A stretch of 64,000 nt of DNA from Triangularia verruculosa. Lineage: Eukaryota; Ascomycota; Sordariomycetes; Sordariales; Podosporaceae. The DNA lies in NCBI GenBank assembly GCA_033296885.1, contig MU863885.1, positions 124,001-188,000 on the forward strand, written 5' to 3'. Each line of letters starts with the position of its first letter. Position 1 is the stretch's first letter. Shown here one piece after another: positions 41,446-52,969 of the stretch. The notes under the pieces are model-generated. The model was not told the origin of the DNA, did no database searches, and worked only from the letters and a program-made list of their open reading frames with translations. A program made the position numbers and the translations under genes.

Positions 41446-43163
41446 TTAAAGGGCATCGGCTTTCTCCAGGATTCCCAATGCCCCGCCAACAAGATGTAAA
41501 CTGCCTGTGATGAGTGCCTGCACCTTGCTAGTGCCTTTTTCTTCGGAATCTGCCAAGCCCCTGGCGGTGCTGATAGCTTCTTCGATGCTAGGAATCACTA
41601 GGATTTTGGCAGATGGATCCAGAGACGCCCATCTTTCAGCAAATATGCGTTGCTGTGTCATCTTCTCGATATCGGCTGGGTTGTACTGGTGGTTCACGAA
41701 ATCTGTTTCCTGATTAGCGATACTATCTTTGTACACCATGGCGCAAAAAAACGTCTTACCTCTCTTATACCCTGTCGTAGCATATGTGACGTTGGTGCAG
41801 AAGATGACATGCTGGAATCCCTGGCCAGCAGGGTCGGCGTTTTTCACCGTGTTACATAGCCCATCCAGAAAGCCGACCGCTTCACTCCGCCCTTGTTGGT
41901 TGAAGATCAAGACCTTCGGCCCCTTTCCTTCAGTGTTGGTCTCCTCAACGAACCACCTAGCCGCCATCCTCAAGCTATCCACGGTATGCGCTCCATCCAC
42001 ATGCCAGATAATGTTTGTCTCTTCTTTGACCTCACACCGTCCCCTCCACACGACCTGCTCTAATCCCTCAACAAACTCCCTTGGCAAGGCGACTTCATCG
42101 CGCTTGAAATCTGGATCCAATTTCTGTAGCGCTGTCTCTGCCAAAGCAATCGCAAGGGTGGCATTTTTCTTCTGGAAGTTGGCGTCAGGTCTAATCTTGA
42201 CACCTTTCAACCTCTGATCGACCCCGAGAACTTTCAGATCGACGCCCTTTTCTTCCGCTCTCCCCTTGAGGACCTCTGCCGCAGAAGCAACCTGTTCGAT
42301 CGTGAAGGCGGGGCTTCCTTTCTTCAAGATTCCGGCTTTATGCCATGCGATCTTGTCAACAGTATCCCCCAGTACGTAGACGTGGTCGATTCCCAATGTG
42401 CTGATGCCACTCGCCACAGGCCGCTCGACTACATTCGTAGCATCGTACTCTCCTCCTATTCCCGTTTCATAAATAGCGACGTCGACACCCTCCGACAGGT
42501 AGACATGATAGCTCATGAGGGTGAGGTACCGCGCGTAGATCGGCTTCGTGCCGGGCTCAACAAGATCGGTCGCAACTGTGCTGTTGCCCTCCAGCCTCTC
42601 CCAAACCTCGAAGAAGTACTTTGCGAACATGTCCTCTGAGATGGGCCGGGAGTTGATACGTATCCTTTCACGGACAGCGATCAAGTGTGGGCTGGTAAAC
42701 AGTCCGACTTTCTTCGGGGTCCCTTTTGTCTGTTGCCATTTTGACAAGATGGAATCGACAAAAGCACATGTGCTTCCTTTGCCCTTCGTGCCAGCAACGT
42801 GCACAATGCTGAGCTTCTCAAGGTCGGATGATGTCGAGTAACCTATTCTGGCCAGGTAACCTCTCATTTCCTGCACCGAGTTGGCATCGGGGCGGATGCC
42901 CGCTTTTCTGCGGGCTTCGATGACAGCGAAGGGAGTTTGGAGGGTGTTGAGAGTGTCAATTGCATCCTGTCCGTACTGGTAAATACAATTTTCTCATCGG
43001 CTTGGAGAGAGCGGTTTACATTGTAAGTTCTCGACGCCATTGCGGAAAGATATCGTCGCCGATGGGCGACGACCGAGATGAAGGTCTTCTTGGTTGAGGT
43101 GAGCGTGAAAGATGTCGCCGGTAAACAGCCGAAAATGCTCATTCGCTTCAGCACATGATGCAT
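41446..43163 (-). CDS. folylpolyglutamate synthase, likely dual cytosolic/mitochondrial
   Basis: Exons: first exon ending 43020, then 42975-41760 and 41702-41446. Introns are 44 and 57 bp; the 57-bp one is a multiple of three, has a GCTAATC branch site, and its retention would keep the frame. From the ATG at 43040 (MASRTYN) the protein is 497 aa. In-frame ATGs at 43163 and 43142 add a 34- to 41-residue leader rich in R, K, S and T with few acidic residues, which looks like a mitochondrial presequence. ATP-binding HVAGTKGKGSTCAFVDSIL, SPHLIAVRERIRIN, YETGIGGEYDATNVV, LGIDHV and WHVDGAHT are all present. The enzyme adds glutamates to tetrahydrofolates, needed for methionine synthesis and mitochondrial one-carbon metabolism. 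A second homologue lies just upstream. Confidence 0.9.
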
Positions 43164-43606
43164 TGAGGCCGAATCTTGGGTTTGTGTTGTTAATGTTGTT
43201 TATTACCGAGTTCTCATCTTGTAAAATTTGACGATGATTCACTCATATTCTTCCCTTTCAAGCGCCAGATAAAATAAGACCGATGTGGGATAGTGTGTGA
43301 GATGCTTTGGAGCGGAATACTCCGGGTTGCTTCGGGCCCCGAACATCGGCGTCGGCGAAGACGTCAGAGGGCCCACTTTCACTGCACCTGCCGTCCTGCC
43401 ATCACACACAGCTGCTCAGACGGAACTTGGGTTCGAACGACAGCTTCTCAGTCCATCTTTGGAAGCTATTGGACCGCTAGCCATACCATCGTTAGCTTCC
43501 CATATCCATCCGGCCGGGGTTGTCTTACGCTTTCACGGATATAAAGCAGGTCTATCCACTATTTCTCAACGGCTGACGGTTGTCTCGAGAATGTATGCCG
43601 CACATG

Positions 43607-43780
43607 TCTAGAAGGCGTACTCACCATCTCTAGAAGGCTGCTGGTTATCTTGGAGGGCCTACTGTCTATCTTGAAACGCCTGCTGTGTATCTTGAAGGGC
43701 CTGCTGACTATCTTGATGGGCCTACTAATTATCTTTGGGACAGTATGGGATATCTTTGGAGGCCTATTAGATATCTTTGG
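43607..43780. repeat. 21-bp minisatellite, about 8 units
   Basis: Units such as TTGGAGGGCCTACTGTCTATC, TTGAAGGGCCTGCTGACTATC and TTGATGGGCCTACTAATTATC repeat with a strict 21-bp period. As 21 is a multiple of three, the minus strand reads an open 7-residue repeat (SRPxKIx). It lies between the two folylpolyglutamate synthase paralogues. Confidence 0.88.
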
Positions 43781-43853
43781 GCGCCCGCCTCTTTTGAAAA
43801 ATGTCATTTTAACTAGCCTATCGTAACTATAATCCGATCTTTGAAGACCCGAA

Positions 43854-45560
43854 CTATTCGTTGATTCTCCTTAAGACGGCTCCAATTAGATGAAAGCTTC
43901 CCGTCGCCAGCACCTGACACTCCTTTCCTTCCGTTCTCGCGTTTGCTGCTAAAGCTCTGACCTGCTCAATCGCCGACTGAACACTGTCGCACACTTTGCT
44001 TTCCACCGCGCTGCTATACTCCTCCACTGTCTCCCCCGCCTTTATCTGCACACTCAAATCTCTCTTTTCACCTTCCTTTGGAGGCAGCTCTTCATTCCTT
44101 GTGAAGATAGCGTGTGTAAACACCTGTTTTGACCCACTTGCTTCCTGCTCCGCCCCCTTGAGCAAGGCTGTAAGCAGTGCTCTTGGGTCCCTCTCTTGCT
44201 GGTTGAAGACCAAAATCCTTGCCCCATCTGTTGTCCCCTTTACAGCAGCGATCCTCGAGGCAAACCACTCGCCCACCCCCGCCAAACTATCCTCTGTGTG
44301 TGCCCCATCAACAAGCCACTCTGTCCCATCCTTCCCATCGCGGAGAACCTCGCACCTCCCTCTCAAACTGGCTTGCTTGAGACCCTGCACGAACTCCTCT
44401 GGAATATCATCTAATCTCCACTCCCCATCAACCCCAAACCTCCCCTCAAATTTATGACCAGTCTTGATAAGATGCTCCCGGGCAGCAAAGATAGCCAAAG
44501 CCATGTTCCCCTTTTGAAACGGTCCTTGCAATTTCCCACCTTGAACCCCCTTCCAAGCCCTCACCTCTTCATCAGTTATCTCCACCAGCTCCGCTCCCTT
44601 TTCCTTTGCCCTCGCCCTCAGCACTTCCCCAACTGTCTCCCTCGGATGTCTAATCGTAAACGCCTTTACCCCCTCCTTGAAAATCCCAGCCTTGTGCCAC
44701 GCAATCCTTTCGACAGTATTCCCAAGCATACCAACATGATCAATCCCCAGCTGCGTCACCACCGCAGCAGTGACGCTTTCCTTCGGAAGCACATTCGTAG
44801 AGTCGTACTCCCCTCCAATGCCACACTCCACCACCGCGTCTCTCGCCCCCTCATCGATCAACGCCCTCAGAGCAACAATGGTCAAAAATCGAAAGTAAAA
44901 CGGCTTTGTCCCCGGGCCTTCCAGATCCCCCTGTTTGACGTCTGAGCCAAGTTGCTTCCTTGCCTCCTCCGTCATGGTGTCCCAGACAAGGTTGACGTAC
45001 TTGCCAAACCTCTCTTCATCGATCATCAAGCCGTCTCCTCGGGGAGAAAGAAGCGAGATGCGCTCGCGCTGATCGACAAGATGGGGGGAGGTGTACACCC
45101 CCACCTCCGTGCTGGCATACTGCGCCAGGATGCCCCCCACAAAAGCGCTTACACTGCCCTTTCCCTTCGTCCCTGCGACGTGCACGCATTTTAGACCCGA
45201 CGAGGCGATGGTTTCGGGGGAGAGGCCGGCGCGGGAGAGCCAGAAGAGCATCTCGGGAATGGCGGCGGCGTTGCGGTCGGTGCCATCTGGTAAAGGGATG
45301 GAGAAAAGGGAAGTGATGGCTAAGTTTGACTGGAGGGCAGAAAGCCGGGAGAGGGCTTTATGATACTCAGGGGGAGAGGCCATGATGGGTGTGGTGCTGC
45401 AGAATCGGTGGTGGCAAGCGGTTGGCAGCAGTAAAGGGAGCGGCAAGGGTGGGAAAGAGCCTGGTAACCTGGATGAGATGGAAGATGGTGTTTGGTTTTT
45501 CCGGCAGAGAATTGAGCTGTTGGTGGTTCTTCTGAGAAGTGAACGAGAAACAGTTCGCAT
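43854..45560 (-). CDS. second folylpolyglutamate synthase-family protein (568 aa)
   Basis: Single exon. The N-terminal about 55 residues (MRTVSRSLLRRTTNSSILCRK and on) are Arg/Ser/Pro-rich without acids, a good mitochondrial presequence. An internal ATG (MASPPEYHKAL) could start a cytosolic form. The mature part has all Mur-ligase/FPGS hallmarks: CVHVAGTKGKGSVSAFV, SPHLVDQRERISL, ECGIGGEYDSTNVL, LGIDHVGMLGN, AWHKAGIFK, WLVDGAHTEDSL and LVFNQQERDP. It differs from the tandem paralogue in several inserts and has no intron in the matching positions. It may be a mitochondrial FPGS isoform or have a different folate-ligase role (for example dihydrofolate synthase); the sequence alone does not decide. 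Confidence 0.85.
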   Translation of the reverse strand: MRTVSRSLLRRTTNSSILCRKNQTPSSISSRLPGSFPPLPLPLLLPTACHHRFCSTTPIMASPPEYHKALSRLSALQSNLAITSLFSIPLPDGTDRNAAAIPEMLFWLSRAGLSPETIASSGLKCVHVAGTKGKGSVSAFVGGILAQYASTEVGVYTSPHLVDQRERISLLSPRGDGLMIDEERFGKYVNLVWDTMTEEARKQLGSDVKQGDLEGPGTKPFYFRFLTIVALRALIDEGARDAVVECGIGGEYDSTNVLPKESVTAAVVTQLGIDHVGMLGNTVERIAWHKAGIFKEGVKAFTIRHPRETVGEVLRARAKEKGAELVEITDEEVRAWKGVQGGKLQGPFQKGNMALAIFAAREHLIKTGHKFEGRFGVDGEWRLDDIPEEFVQGLKQASLRGRCEVLRDGKDGTEWLVDGAHTEDSLAGVGEWFASRIAAVKGTTDGARILVFNQQERDPRALLTALLKGAEQEASGSKQVFTHAIFTRNEELPPKEGEKRDLSVQIKAGETVEEYSSAVESKVCDSVQSAIEQVRALAANARTEGKECQVLATGSFHLIGAVLRRINE

Positions 45561-46182
45561 TTCAGTTGAGTTTCGGCGACATTTGGTTGTGAGTGAGTGC
45601 TCAGTTGAAATGTGACCGGGCCGATGCGCCTGTAAGAATTGCTCGATCGGACCGGACCGGAGTAAGACTATGGAATGGTCAGTTGCGTACTTTTCATTCC
45701 ATAACTCTGAGTTATAATAATCATTTAAGCCAGGTTATATGTCAAAGCAGAAAAAAATATTAGAGTATATGGGGTGAAAGATCAATGAACACAGCAAAGG
45801 TCATGCGTGAGTAGTTATATAAAAGCGGGTCGCTCCGAAATGCGGCTCTTGTAGAGAAACAAGATTCGGGGGTTTCAACAGCGATCAGGAGCAGTTGGGG
45901 TTGAGACAAGGAGAACGTCCAAACCAAACGTCAACAATTGGGGCTAAGTGTAAGGTTCGTTTTTTCTCAAAATAACAAGTGCAACTGAACGGATAGATCG
46001 ACTCTATCCCATCGACATCATCTCACCACACCAAAACATCAGGTTGTACAAGGTAGCAACACGAACCACTCTATTGAATACTTAATACAATCCGGCCTAG
46101 CTATCCTTCTACGGTGTAGACGCGGTCTAAACAAGGCCAATGTACACAACAAAAGAAATTTTGACGTTTTGTTGAACCCTTT
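45561..46182. other. intergenic, no gene seen
   Basis: Promoter side of the second FPGS-family gene and 3' flank of the Mic60 gene. AT-rich with no features. Confidence 0.4.
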
Positions 46183-48356
46183 TTACTCCACCTTCAAGCT
46201 CTGCAGCCTCGCCTCGGTTGTGATAACCTATCATGCTCGTTAGTGCCTGTCGTGTCATCACTTAAGGACTGAAAATGAAAAACTTACGTCCAAAGCCTGT
46301 TGCACCTCCAACACCTTGCGCACCTCACCAAGCCAGTCCCTGCTCAGGGTCTTGGCCCACCCACCAAGAGTGTTCATCTCGCGTGCCGCATTGTCAAGGT
46401 CGCCCTCCTCCAAGAAGGTCTGGGTGCGAGTGAGAATGCTCTCAACATCGTCGCCAGCCGCCAAGCCCTGCTTCTTGAACATTACCTTGCTCAAGAGGTA
46501 GCTGGAAGCATGGCTGGCCACACCGGCATCCTCGGGGAGTAGAGACGCCTTGCGCACCTCAGCGGCAACGCGGCGGAACCGATCGATCAGCTCAGCGGAA
46601 GTGGAAATGCCGCGCTGGTAGGCAGAAGGGTGGATAGAGGCGATGGCGGCATCGACAACCGGGTCGTCAGCGGCGATCTCCTTGAGAGCAACAAGCTCCT
46701 TGATGAAAGGCCTAGGGTGGTGGGCGTCCTCCAGACTAGCGCGGACAGCCTCCACAGCGACGTGAAGTTGCTGAGTGCGCAAGTTGGTGTCGACAACCTC
46801 GTTGAGACCAGTAGTCAGCTTTTCGAGCTCAGAGACGGCCTTGGAAAGAGACTCGAGACGGCCGAGACGACCATCACGCTCCTCCTCAACATGGTTCTTG
46901 ATATCGCGAGAGAACTGGCGCTGCAGCTCGACAGCCTGCTCCAAAAGCTTGTTTTGGACCTTCTGTTCGGAGAGTTTTTGCTCGCGCTCCTGAATCAGCT
47001 TGATCTTGTCGTCATAGCTGTGCTTGAGCTTCTCAACCTCAGTCTCAAACTCTTGACGCCACTGCTGTTCCTGGGCAATCATAATAGCCTCTAGACGCGA
47101 CACAAGGTCGTTAGCATGCTTGTCGAATGAATCGATGCGCGCCTTGACCTGCTTGGCAGCCTCCTCTTCTGCAGCGGACTTGATGTTAAGAATCCTCTCT
47201 CCGACTCTGCTGACTTCATCCTTGGCCTTCCAGATGGTCTGGGAGTACTTGTCAGCGGCGCCGTCATAGTTGATTACCGTGATGATATCGTTGAGCATGT
47301 GCACCAGTTGTTGAACAATGGCGTCGTCGGCATGGGGGACAGACAGAGGGTCGATGGGCGAGGCAGGAGGCCACACCGAAGGTTCGTTCACATCAGGGAC
47401 TCTGAACTCGTTGGTCTTGGAGGACGTAGCAGCAGCTGGTACGACGGCGACCTCCTTATTCTTCTCCACAGGAGCAGACACGCCCTTGCCACTCTTGTCC
47501 AGAGCCGCATCCCGGGCCTCCACCTTGGGAAGAGCAGCGGTCTCATTCTTGGCCTTGGTCACGGTAGCAGTCTCGGGCTTGACAAGATCCTTAACAGTCT
47601 CCTTGACGGCATCCTTGGCAGCGACCACCTTTTGGGCGACACCACTAGATTGACGGCCGACATGATCACCGTCGGCAACCCGCCAGGAAGCACCGCTCTG
47701 GGCCGGAATGCTGACTTGCTCGGCGGTCGTCTCTGCTCTCCTGCCCGTTACACGGTTCGCGACGTTGGGGAAGCGCTTTCTGAAGTCAAGCTCTTCCAAG
47801 TAAAGAACAGCCTCCTCGCCGTAAGGAATATACTGGGTGAAGAAGTCGTGGAAGTTGTCGTTGATGCGAGAATACCAAACACCACTACCAAATCCAAGAA
47901 CACCGAGGAGCACGAGCTTCAAGAGAAAGTTGCGGAGTCTGCGGAAGAAGCCCTTCTTCTTGGGCACGACGGGAGGGGCCGGAGGAGGGGGCGGTGGTAC
48001 GACGGCAGGGCCAGGGGCTGGTGGTGTTAAGGGTGCTTGCTCGGGAGTAATCGTCGCCGCGGGGGTAGTCTGGGGAGGTGGTGGTGGGGGAGTCGTGGGT
48101 GCAGTGAGTGTCTCAGCGGCGGGCAGTTTCGCTTCGTCAACGAGGGGCTTCTTGTCGTCGGCATAGAATCTCTAATCCAAAAGTATGACCTGGTTAGCTT
48201 CCCCTTGGAACCGGCTCTCATGCCTTGAAAATGAGGTCATACCTGACCGGACACAACCGCACGTCGGGCTGCGGAAGCCTGCCATTGGCGCCCGGCAACG
48301 GCAGCCGCAGGCCTGCTGCCCAGCGCCCTCACTGATCGTATCGACGTACGCAACAT
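46183..48356 (-). CDS. MIC60: MICOS complex subunit Mic60 (mitofilin), 680 aa
   Basis: Exons 48356-48243, 48171-46288 and 46227-46183 sum to 2043 bp with consistent phases. The first exon codes for an Arg/Ala-rich mitochondrial presequence (MLRTSIRSVRALGSRPAA). Then come a Pro-rich stretch, a basic patch PKKKGFFRRLRNF, and one inner-membrane segment (LLKLVLLGVLGFGSGVW, about 115-135). A variable linker, a long coiled coil (about 330-460, with EQQWRQEFETEVEKLKHSYDD), and the conserved C-terminal mitofilin signature (to QALDVITTEARLQSLKVE) follow. The last 15 codons lie on a separate exon. Mic60 shapes crista junctions, facing the intermembrane space and contacting the outer membrane. Confidence 0.93.
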
Positions 48357-49088
48357 GAGGGAGATGGTGTGGCCGGTTCGGCGCAATTGGGAGGGTTAGA
48401 CGTGGTGTTTTGGGGGAAGAATGCTGAGCAAAAAAGAGCTCGGCAAAGTTCCGGGAAGAGCTGCGGGCCACAACCAGAATCCTGGCGACAATGGTCTTGG
48501 CACTCTATCAGGTACCATTACGGAATGACATCCCACATCGGAACTTGGTCACTTTGGACGGAGTCCATATTCTCACTGACCAAATATGAAATGAATACAA
48601 GACTACAGTAAGTTTGAAGAAATACACTTTGAATTATACTCACGTTCGTATACCCCCGTCTCTGCTCTAGTCCCTGCCGGCACCGCATCCGTCACCGAAT
48701 TACCGCGGTCGTTGCAAGCTGCTGCTTCTATCTGTCTGCATACCATACTGTACAGCGAAATGCGCCGGTCCGGCTCTCCCATGCCCAGTAGCCTACCTAC
48801 GCTTTCTCCTCGACCATGGTGCCGAGAAAACACGCCCAGAAAAAACAAGTCCCATAAGAAAATTGAGGTATTAAAGCAACACTGATATCCTCCTCCCAGC
48901 AATACTCCGATCAAGATGTGTGTGTGAATGTCGATGTCCCTGCCCGTTCAACAAAAGCCCAAATTAACCCCAAACTTCTCTATATTCGTCCTTTGGCATC
49001 CACTGCCGCCCATACGCCCGAAGCCTTGAAAATGTTTTAACCACGTGATTCTCAAGGGCCGTTCGTATCCATGCAATGCCATAGTCCA
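48357..49088. other. intergenic, no gene seen
   Basis: Mic60 promoter side and the 3' UTR side of the Rab5 gene. No family features in the small frames. Confidence 0.4.
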
Positions 49089-49861
49089 TCAGCATGCGCA
49101 GGGCCCACCGGCTTGCGTGTTCGCCCCTTCGGGGGCCAGACTGACTCCGGGCCGCTGACCAGGCCGGGCATGTCGCGGTCCAACCTGGTCAAGTGGGAGT
49201 TTCTTGGCGATAGCAGTAAACAATTCTTGAACGTTCTCGGCCGTCTTCGCAGATGTCTCAAAGAAGAGAAGCCCGGCTTCCTTTGCGTAGGCCTCGGCTT
49301 CGGCGGTAGGGATGGCGCGCTTGTCGGGTTGCTCTGTCACCAAGTCCAATTTGTTTCCGGCAAGGGCGATGATAATGTTCTCGTTGGCTTGTCGTTGGAG
49401 TTCCTTGACCCACGACTTGGCCTTGTCAAGTGACGCCTATGATAAGCTTGTTAGCTGACGATACCTCTCAAAGATGAGAATACCAAACGTACCGCTTGCG
49501 TAATATCGTAGACAACAACAGCGCAGTTTGCATTCCTGTAGTACATGGGAGCGAGTGACTTGTAGCGTTCCTGGCCAGCGGTATCCCAAATCTCAAACTT
49601 GACAGTCGTGTTCTCGTCGAGCGAGATAGTCTGTGTTAGGAAGGCGGCACCGATAGTTGATTCTCTGTAGGAGTCAAATTGATCCTACCATATCTCAGTT
49701 AGTTTGGCCCCGAAACTGCGTGATCCGACAGCCCGACTCACCTTGACGAAGCGCAATACTATCGAGCTCTTTCCCACAGCAGATTCACCAAGCAAGACCA
49801 ACTTGAACTGCGCAAAGCGGTTGCTCATGCCGCGAGCGCCGGGGGGTCCTCGGGAAGCCAT
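49089..49861 (-). CDS. Rab5/Vps21-type endosomal GTPase (219 aa)
   Basis: Exons 49861-49742, 49684-49493 and 49436-49089 (57- and 56-bp introns) join to 219 aa. G-domain motifs: GESAVGKSSIVLRF (P-loop), ESTIGAAFLTQTI (switch I, with the Rab5-typical IGAAF), WDTAGQERYKSLAPMYYR (switch II), GNKLDLV and ETSAKT. The C-terminus CAC is a CxC geranylgeranylation signal. The sequence DITQAASLDKAKSWVKELQ is diagnostic of the Rab5 subfamily. It controls early-endosome fusion and vacuolar sorting. The hypervariable tail is somewhat proline/glycine-rich. The gene is divergent from the Sac1 gene. Confidence 0.95.
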
Positions 49862-50721
49862 GCTGAGTGTGGTGATATGTTGTGTGCTCGACGTGGTTTG
49901 GTTGATGCAAAGTCAAAGACCAAACTGTCGTTGACCGTTGACGGGACCTGCTGACAAGGCGGCGTTCGTTGCCAAGGAAGGTTACGGCGGGCGCTGGCCA
50001 AATGACAATGCGCGGCGGGACTCAAATTTCGTGGGTCGGCGTTCGCGGGGTTCTCGAAAAGCGCAGAATAGGATGTCGAGACAAAGGTGCTCGACAGGTT
50101 GACAAGAGTTGAATGCTGAAATGCGGTTGCCTCAAGTGATACCACGGGACCACGATCGGGGGGAATCAGTCAAGAGCTGGGGCCGGTTGGCAGAGGTCGC
50201 TGAGTGCCTACGGGAAGCGATGAGAGCACCAGCCTGGGACCTGGCCAATGTCAGTGCTCTCAGCGCTCAGCGGGCGCCGCATGCACACGTCAGGTCGCCC
50301 GATAGGCGCAGACGCCACCATGAGGCCCGTGCATATTTTCACGTGATAGCAGCGGCAACCTGGTTACGTCGCCATCCTTGCCAGCCGGTCACGGCAGACA
50401 CCGTGCGAGTGCGACTCGTGGCACGCAATAAGTAAATTAGGGAGGGCTTGGGAGAGGTAACAGGCCAGAGCAATAACGCCTCCTGTTGGTCGCCGCCGCT
50501 CACTGGGATGTCATCAGTTGCGGATGAGGCTCGAGATTTCCATAATTAGATGGCATGTTTCAACAGCGACTCTGAAGCTGCACAAAACTGACGATCTGCA
50601 GCATCCGTTCCCTTCGTTTAGTACAACCTCGATCGCTACCTGCACCTGCATGACGACAAAGAAACAAAAAAAAACCATAGTTTAGATTTCATCGTTTGGC
50701 GGCGCAACCTTCTCGTCCAAT
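49862..50721. promoter_or_regulatory. divergent promoter region Rab5 / Sac1
   Basis: About 860 bp between two oppositely transcribed membrane-traffic genes. No coding features; the plus-strand frame at 50109-50435 is judged spurious. Confidence 0.4.
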
Positions 50722-52969
50722 ATGACGCTCCCTTTCCGCGATATCAACGTCCAGACGGCGTCTGATGCCTACATTTTCACTTCGCCCTCGAGCCCAAATG
50801 CGCCTGCTCTTGCCATTGATCGCCCAACCGGCGATATTCGACTCCTTGATGCCTCTTTACTTTCAGGGAAGCGCGTCTCACGCATTACCAGCATCGCTGG
50901 TATCCTCGGCGTGATTCAGCTGCGGCTAGGTGAGGCTCTCTTGTGATCAAGACAGAGGCTTAGGAGCATGAATAGTTGTTTGCTAACAATTATGCCTTTC
51001 AAGACAAGTACATCATCGTCATCACCAAAGCCCAACCCGTTGGCCGTCTACGAGGGCACATGGTCTACAAGGTGGTCTCAACGGATATCCTACCCCTCCG
51101 CGAACGACAGGTCAGCGATCCCGATGAGGACCGCTTCCTCAACCTTCTTCGGGGCTTTATCAAGCCAGGTCCCATGTACTTCTCGTACTCCGTCGATCTC
51201 ACCAACAGCTTCCAGCGCCAAGCGCAACAGGACGCTGTGAACCCGCTCTGGAAGCGCGCTGATGACCGCTTTTTTTGGAACCGCTTCATCCAGTCCGACC
51301 TGATCAACTTCCGCAACAGTGGTGGCCGCGGTCAAGCTGCTCCCCAACCAAATATCGACCCTTATATCCTCCCCGTCATTTTTGGCATGCTTGAGATCCA
51401 CCCTACGACCTTCAAGGGCACCCCTTTGACGATTGCTCTCATCTCCCGCCGCTCTCGCCACCGTGCTGGAACACGTTACTTTACCCGCGGGCTCGACGAC
51501 CAAGGGCATGCAGCCAACTACAATGAAACCGAGCAAGTTGTCGTTCTCAACGACCACACCACCGGTCTCGGCGGCTCCTCATGGCAACAGCAGCAGAAGT
51601 CCTCGTCCCTCACCGACGGTGTAGGCAAGGAGATGCAAATCCTCTCCTACGTCCAAACTCGTGGCAGTGTTCCTGCCTACTGGGCTGAAATCAACACTCT
51701 TAAGTATACCCCCAAGATTCAGATCCGCGCCATCGAAGCTGCCTACCCTGCCGCCAAAGCACATTTTGAGGAGCAGATCCGCATCTACGGCGACAATTAC
51801 CTTGTCAACTTGGTCAACCAAAAGGGTCGCGAAGTTCCTGTCAAGCAGGCCTACGAGCAAGTAGTCGAAATGCTCGTCTCCCGCCCGCAAGAGCACGTCC
51901 AAGGCGACCAGCGAACAGACGAAAAGTTCCGCACTATCGAAACCGCCGAGAAGAAGTCCCAGTTCGACAGGCTGCACTACATCTACTTTGACTTTCACGC
52001 TGAGACCAAGGGATTGCAGATGCATCGCGCCCAGCTGCTTATCGATCGCATGCGCGAGGCCCTCGTTGCGCAGCAGTATTTCCGTGCCAGTGTCGATTCT
52101 ACGCCGGGCAATACCAACAAGACTGACGGTGGGCGGTTAGACGTTCGCTCTTTGCAGACCAGCGTTGTGAGGACAAACTGCATGGACTGCCTCGACCGCA
52201 CCAACGTGGTGCAATCCATGCTCGCTCGTTGGACCCTCGACAGGATGTTCATCGACCTTGGGCTGCTTGCCAGGGGAAGCAGGTTCGCGGATGAGGACCC
52301 GGCGTTTGAGTTGATGTTCAGAAACATGTGGGCTGACAATGCCGATGTTGTCTCCAACGCCTATTCTGGGACTGGGGCGATGAAGACAGATCTGACGAGA
52401 ACCGGCAAGAGGACCAAGGCGGGTGCGCTGCAGGATGGCAATGTGGCTGTTACTCGGTACTGCAAGAACAATTTCCTGGACGGGCCGAGGCAAGACGCCT
52501 TTGATCTGTTTTTGGGTGTCTATCAACCAAGCGCCGGCGGGGGTTTCGTTTTCGTGGACAGGAGGCCGGTGTTGATCCAAGCTGTGCCATACATTGCGGC
52601 GTTTGGTCTATTCTTTGTGTTGATGGGCATGTATTCACCAAGACTGCCGGACGCGGCCGTCTGGCCGATGAGGCTGTTTATCTTGTTTTGGACGGCGGTG
52701 ACAGGCTGGTCGTTGTGGTTCGTTTTCAACAACGGGATGCTCTACGTAAGCTTTGCTCTTTTGGGGCATGCCAAACAAGATGCTAACAAGTACAACAGGT
52801 TAACTGGCCCAAGCTTAACCCCAGACCCTGGGCTACCGAAGGATACCACGAGACGATCAGCCGGGTGCGCAAGGACAAGATTCTCGGGCCACTGGTGGCC
52901 CGGCACGAAAGAGGCTTGTCCGTTGCTAGGTACATCAACGCCGAGGAGGGCAAAAAGAGGATTGAGTAG
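50722..52969 (+). CDS. SAC1: Sac1-type phosphoinositide phosphatase (706 aa)
   Basis: Exons 50722-50929, 51004-52745 and 52799-52969 join with consistent phases (introns 74 and 53 bp, TGCTAAC branch sites). The N-terminal Sac domain includes the family's DDRFFWNRF and PVIFGMLEI segments and the catalytic CX5R loop RTNCMDCLDRTNVVQ at about residue 460. Two membrane segments lie near the C-terminus (VPYIAAFGLFFVLMGMY, about 591-610, and LFILFWTAVTGWSLWFVF, about 624-641), with a cytosolic tail containing LNPRPWATEGYHETISRVR. Sac1 removes phosphate from PI4P (also PI3P) in the ER and Golgi and sets lipid gradients for sterol and PS transport. The final 56 residues come from a separate exon; reading through that intron would instead give an unrelated tail. 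Confidence 0.95.

Noticed and set aside
43425..43440. GGTTCGAA word resembling a tRNA B-box
   Set aside because: No A-box, acceptor stem or anticodon arm can be folded around it.
43559..43807. 82-codon minus frame with SRPxKI repeats
   Set aside because: Explained by the 21-bp minisatellite, whose length is a multiple of three; treated as repeat, not gene.
47299..48030. 243-codon plus-strand frame opposite Mic60
   Set aside because: Antisense shadow of the variable linker and Pro-rich region of Mic60.
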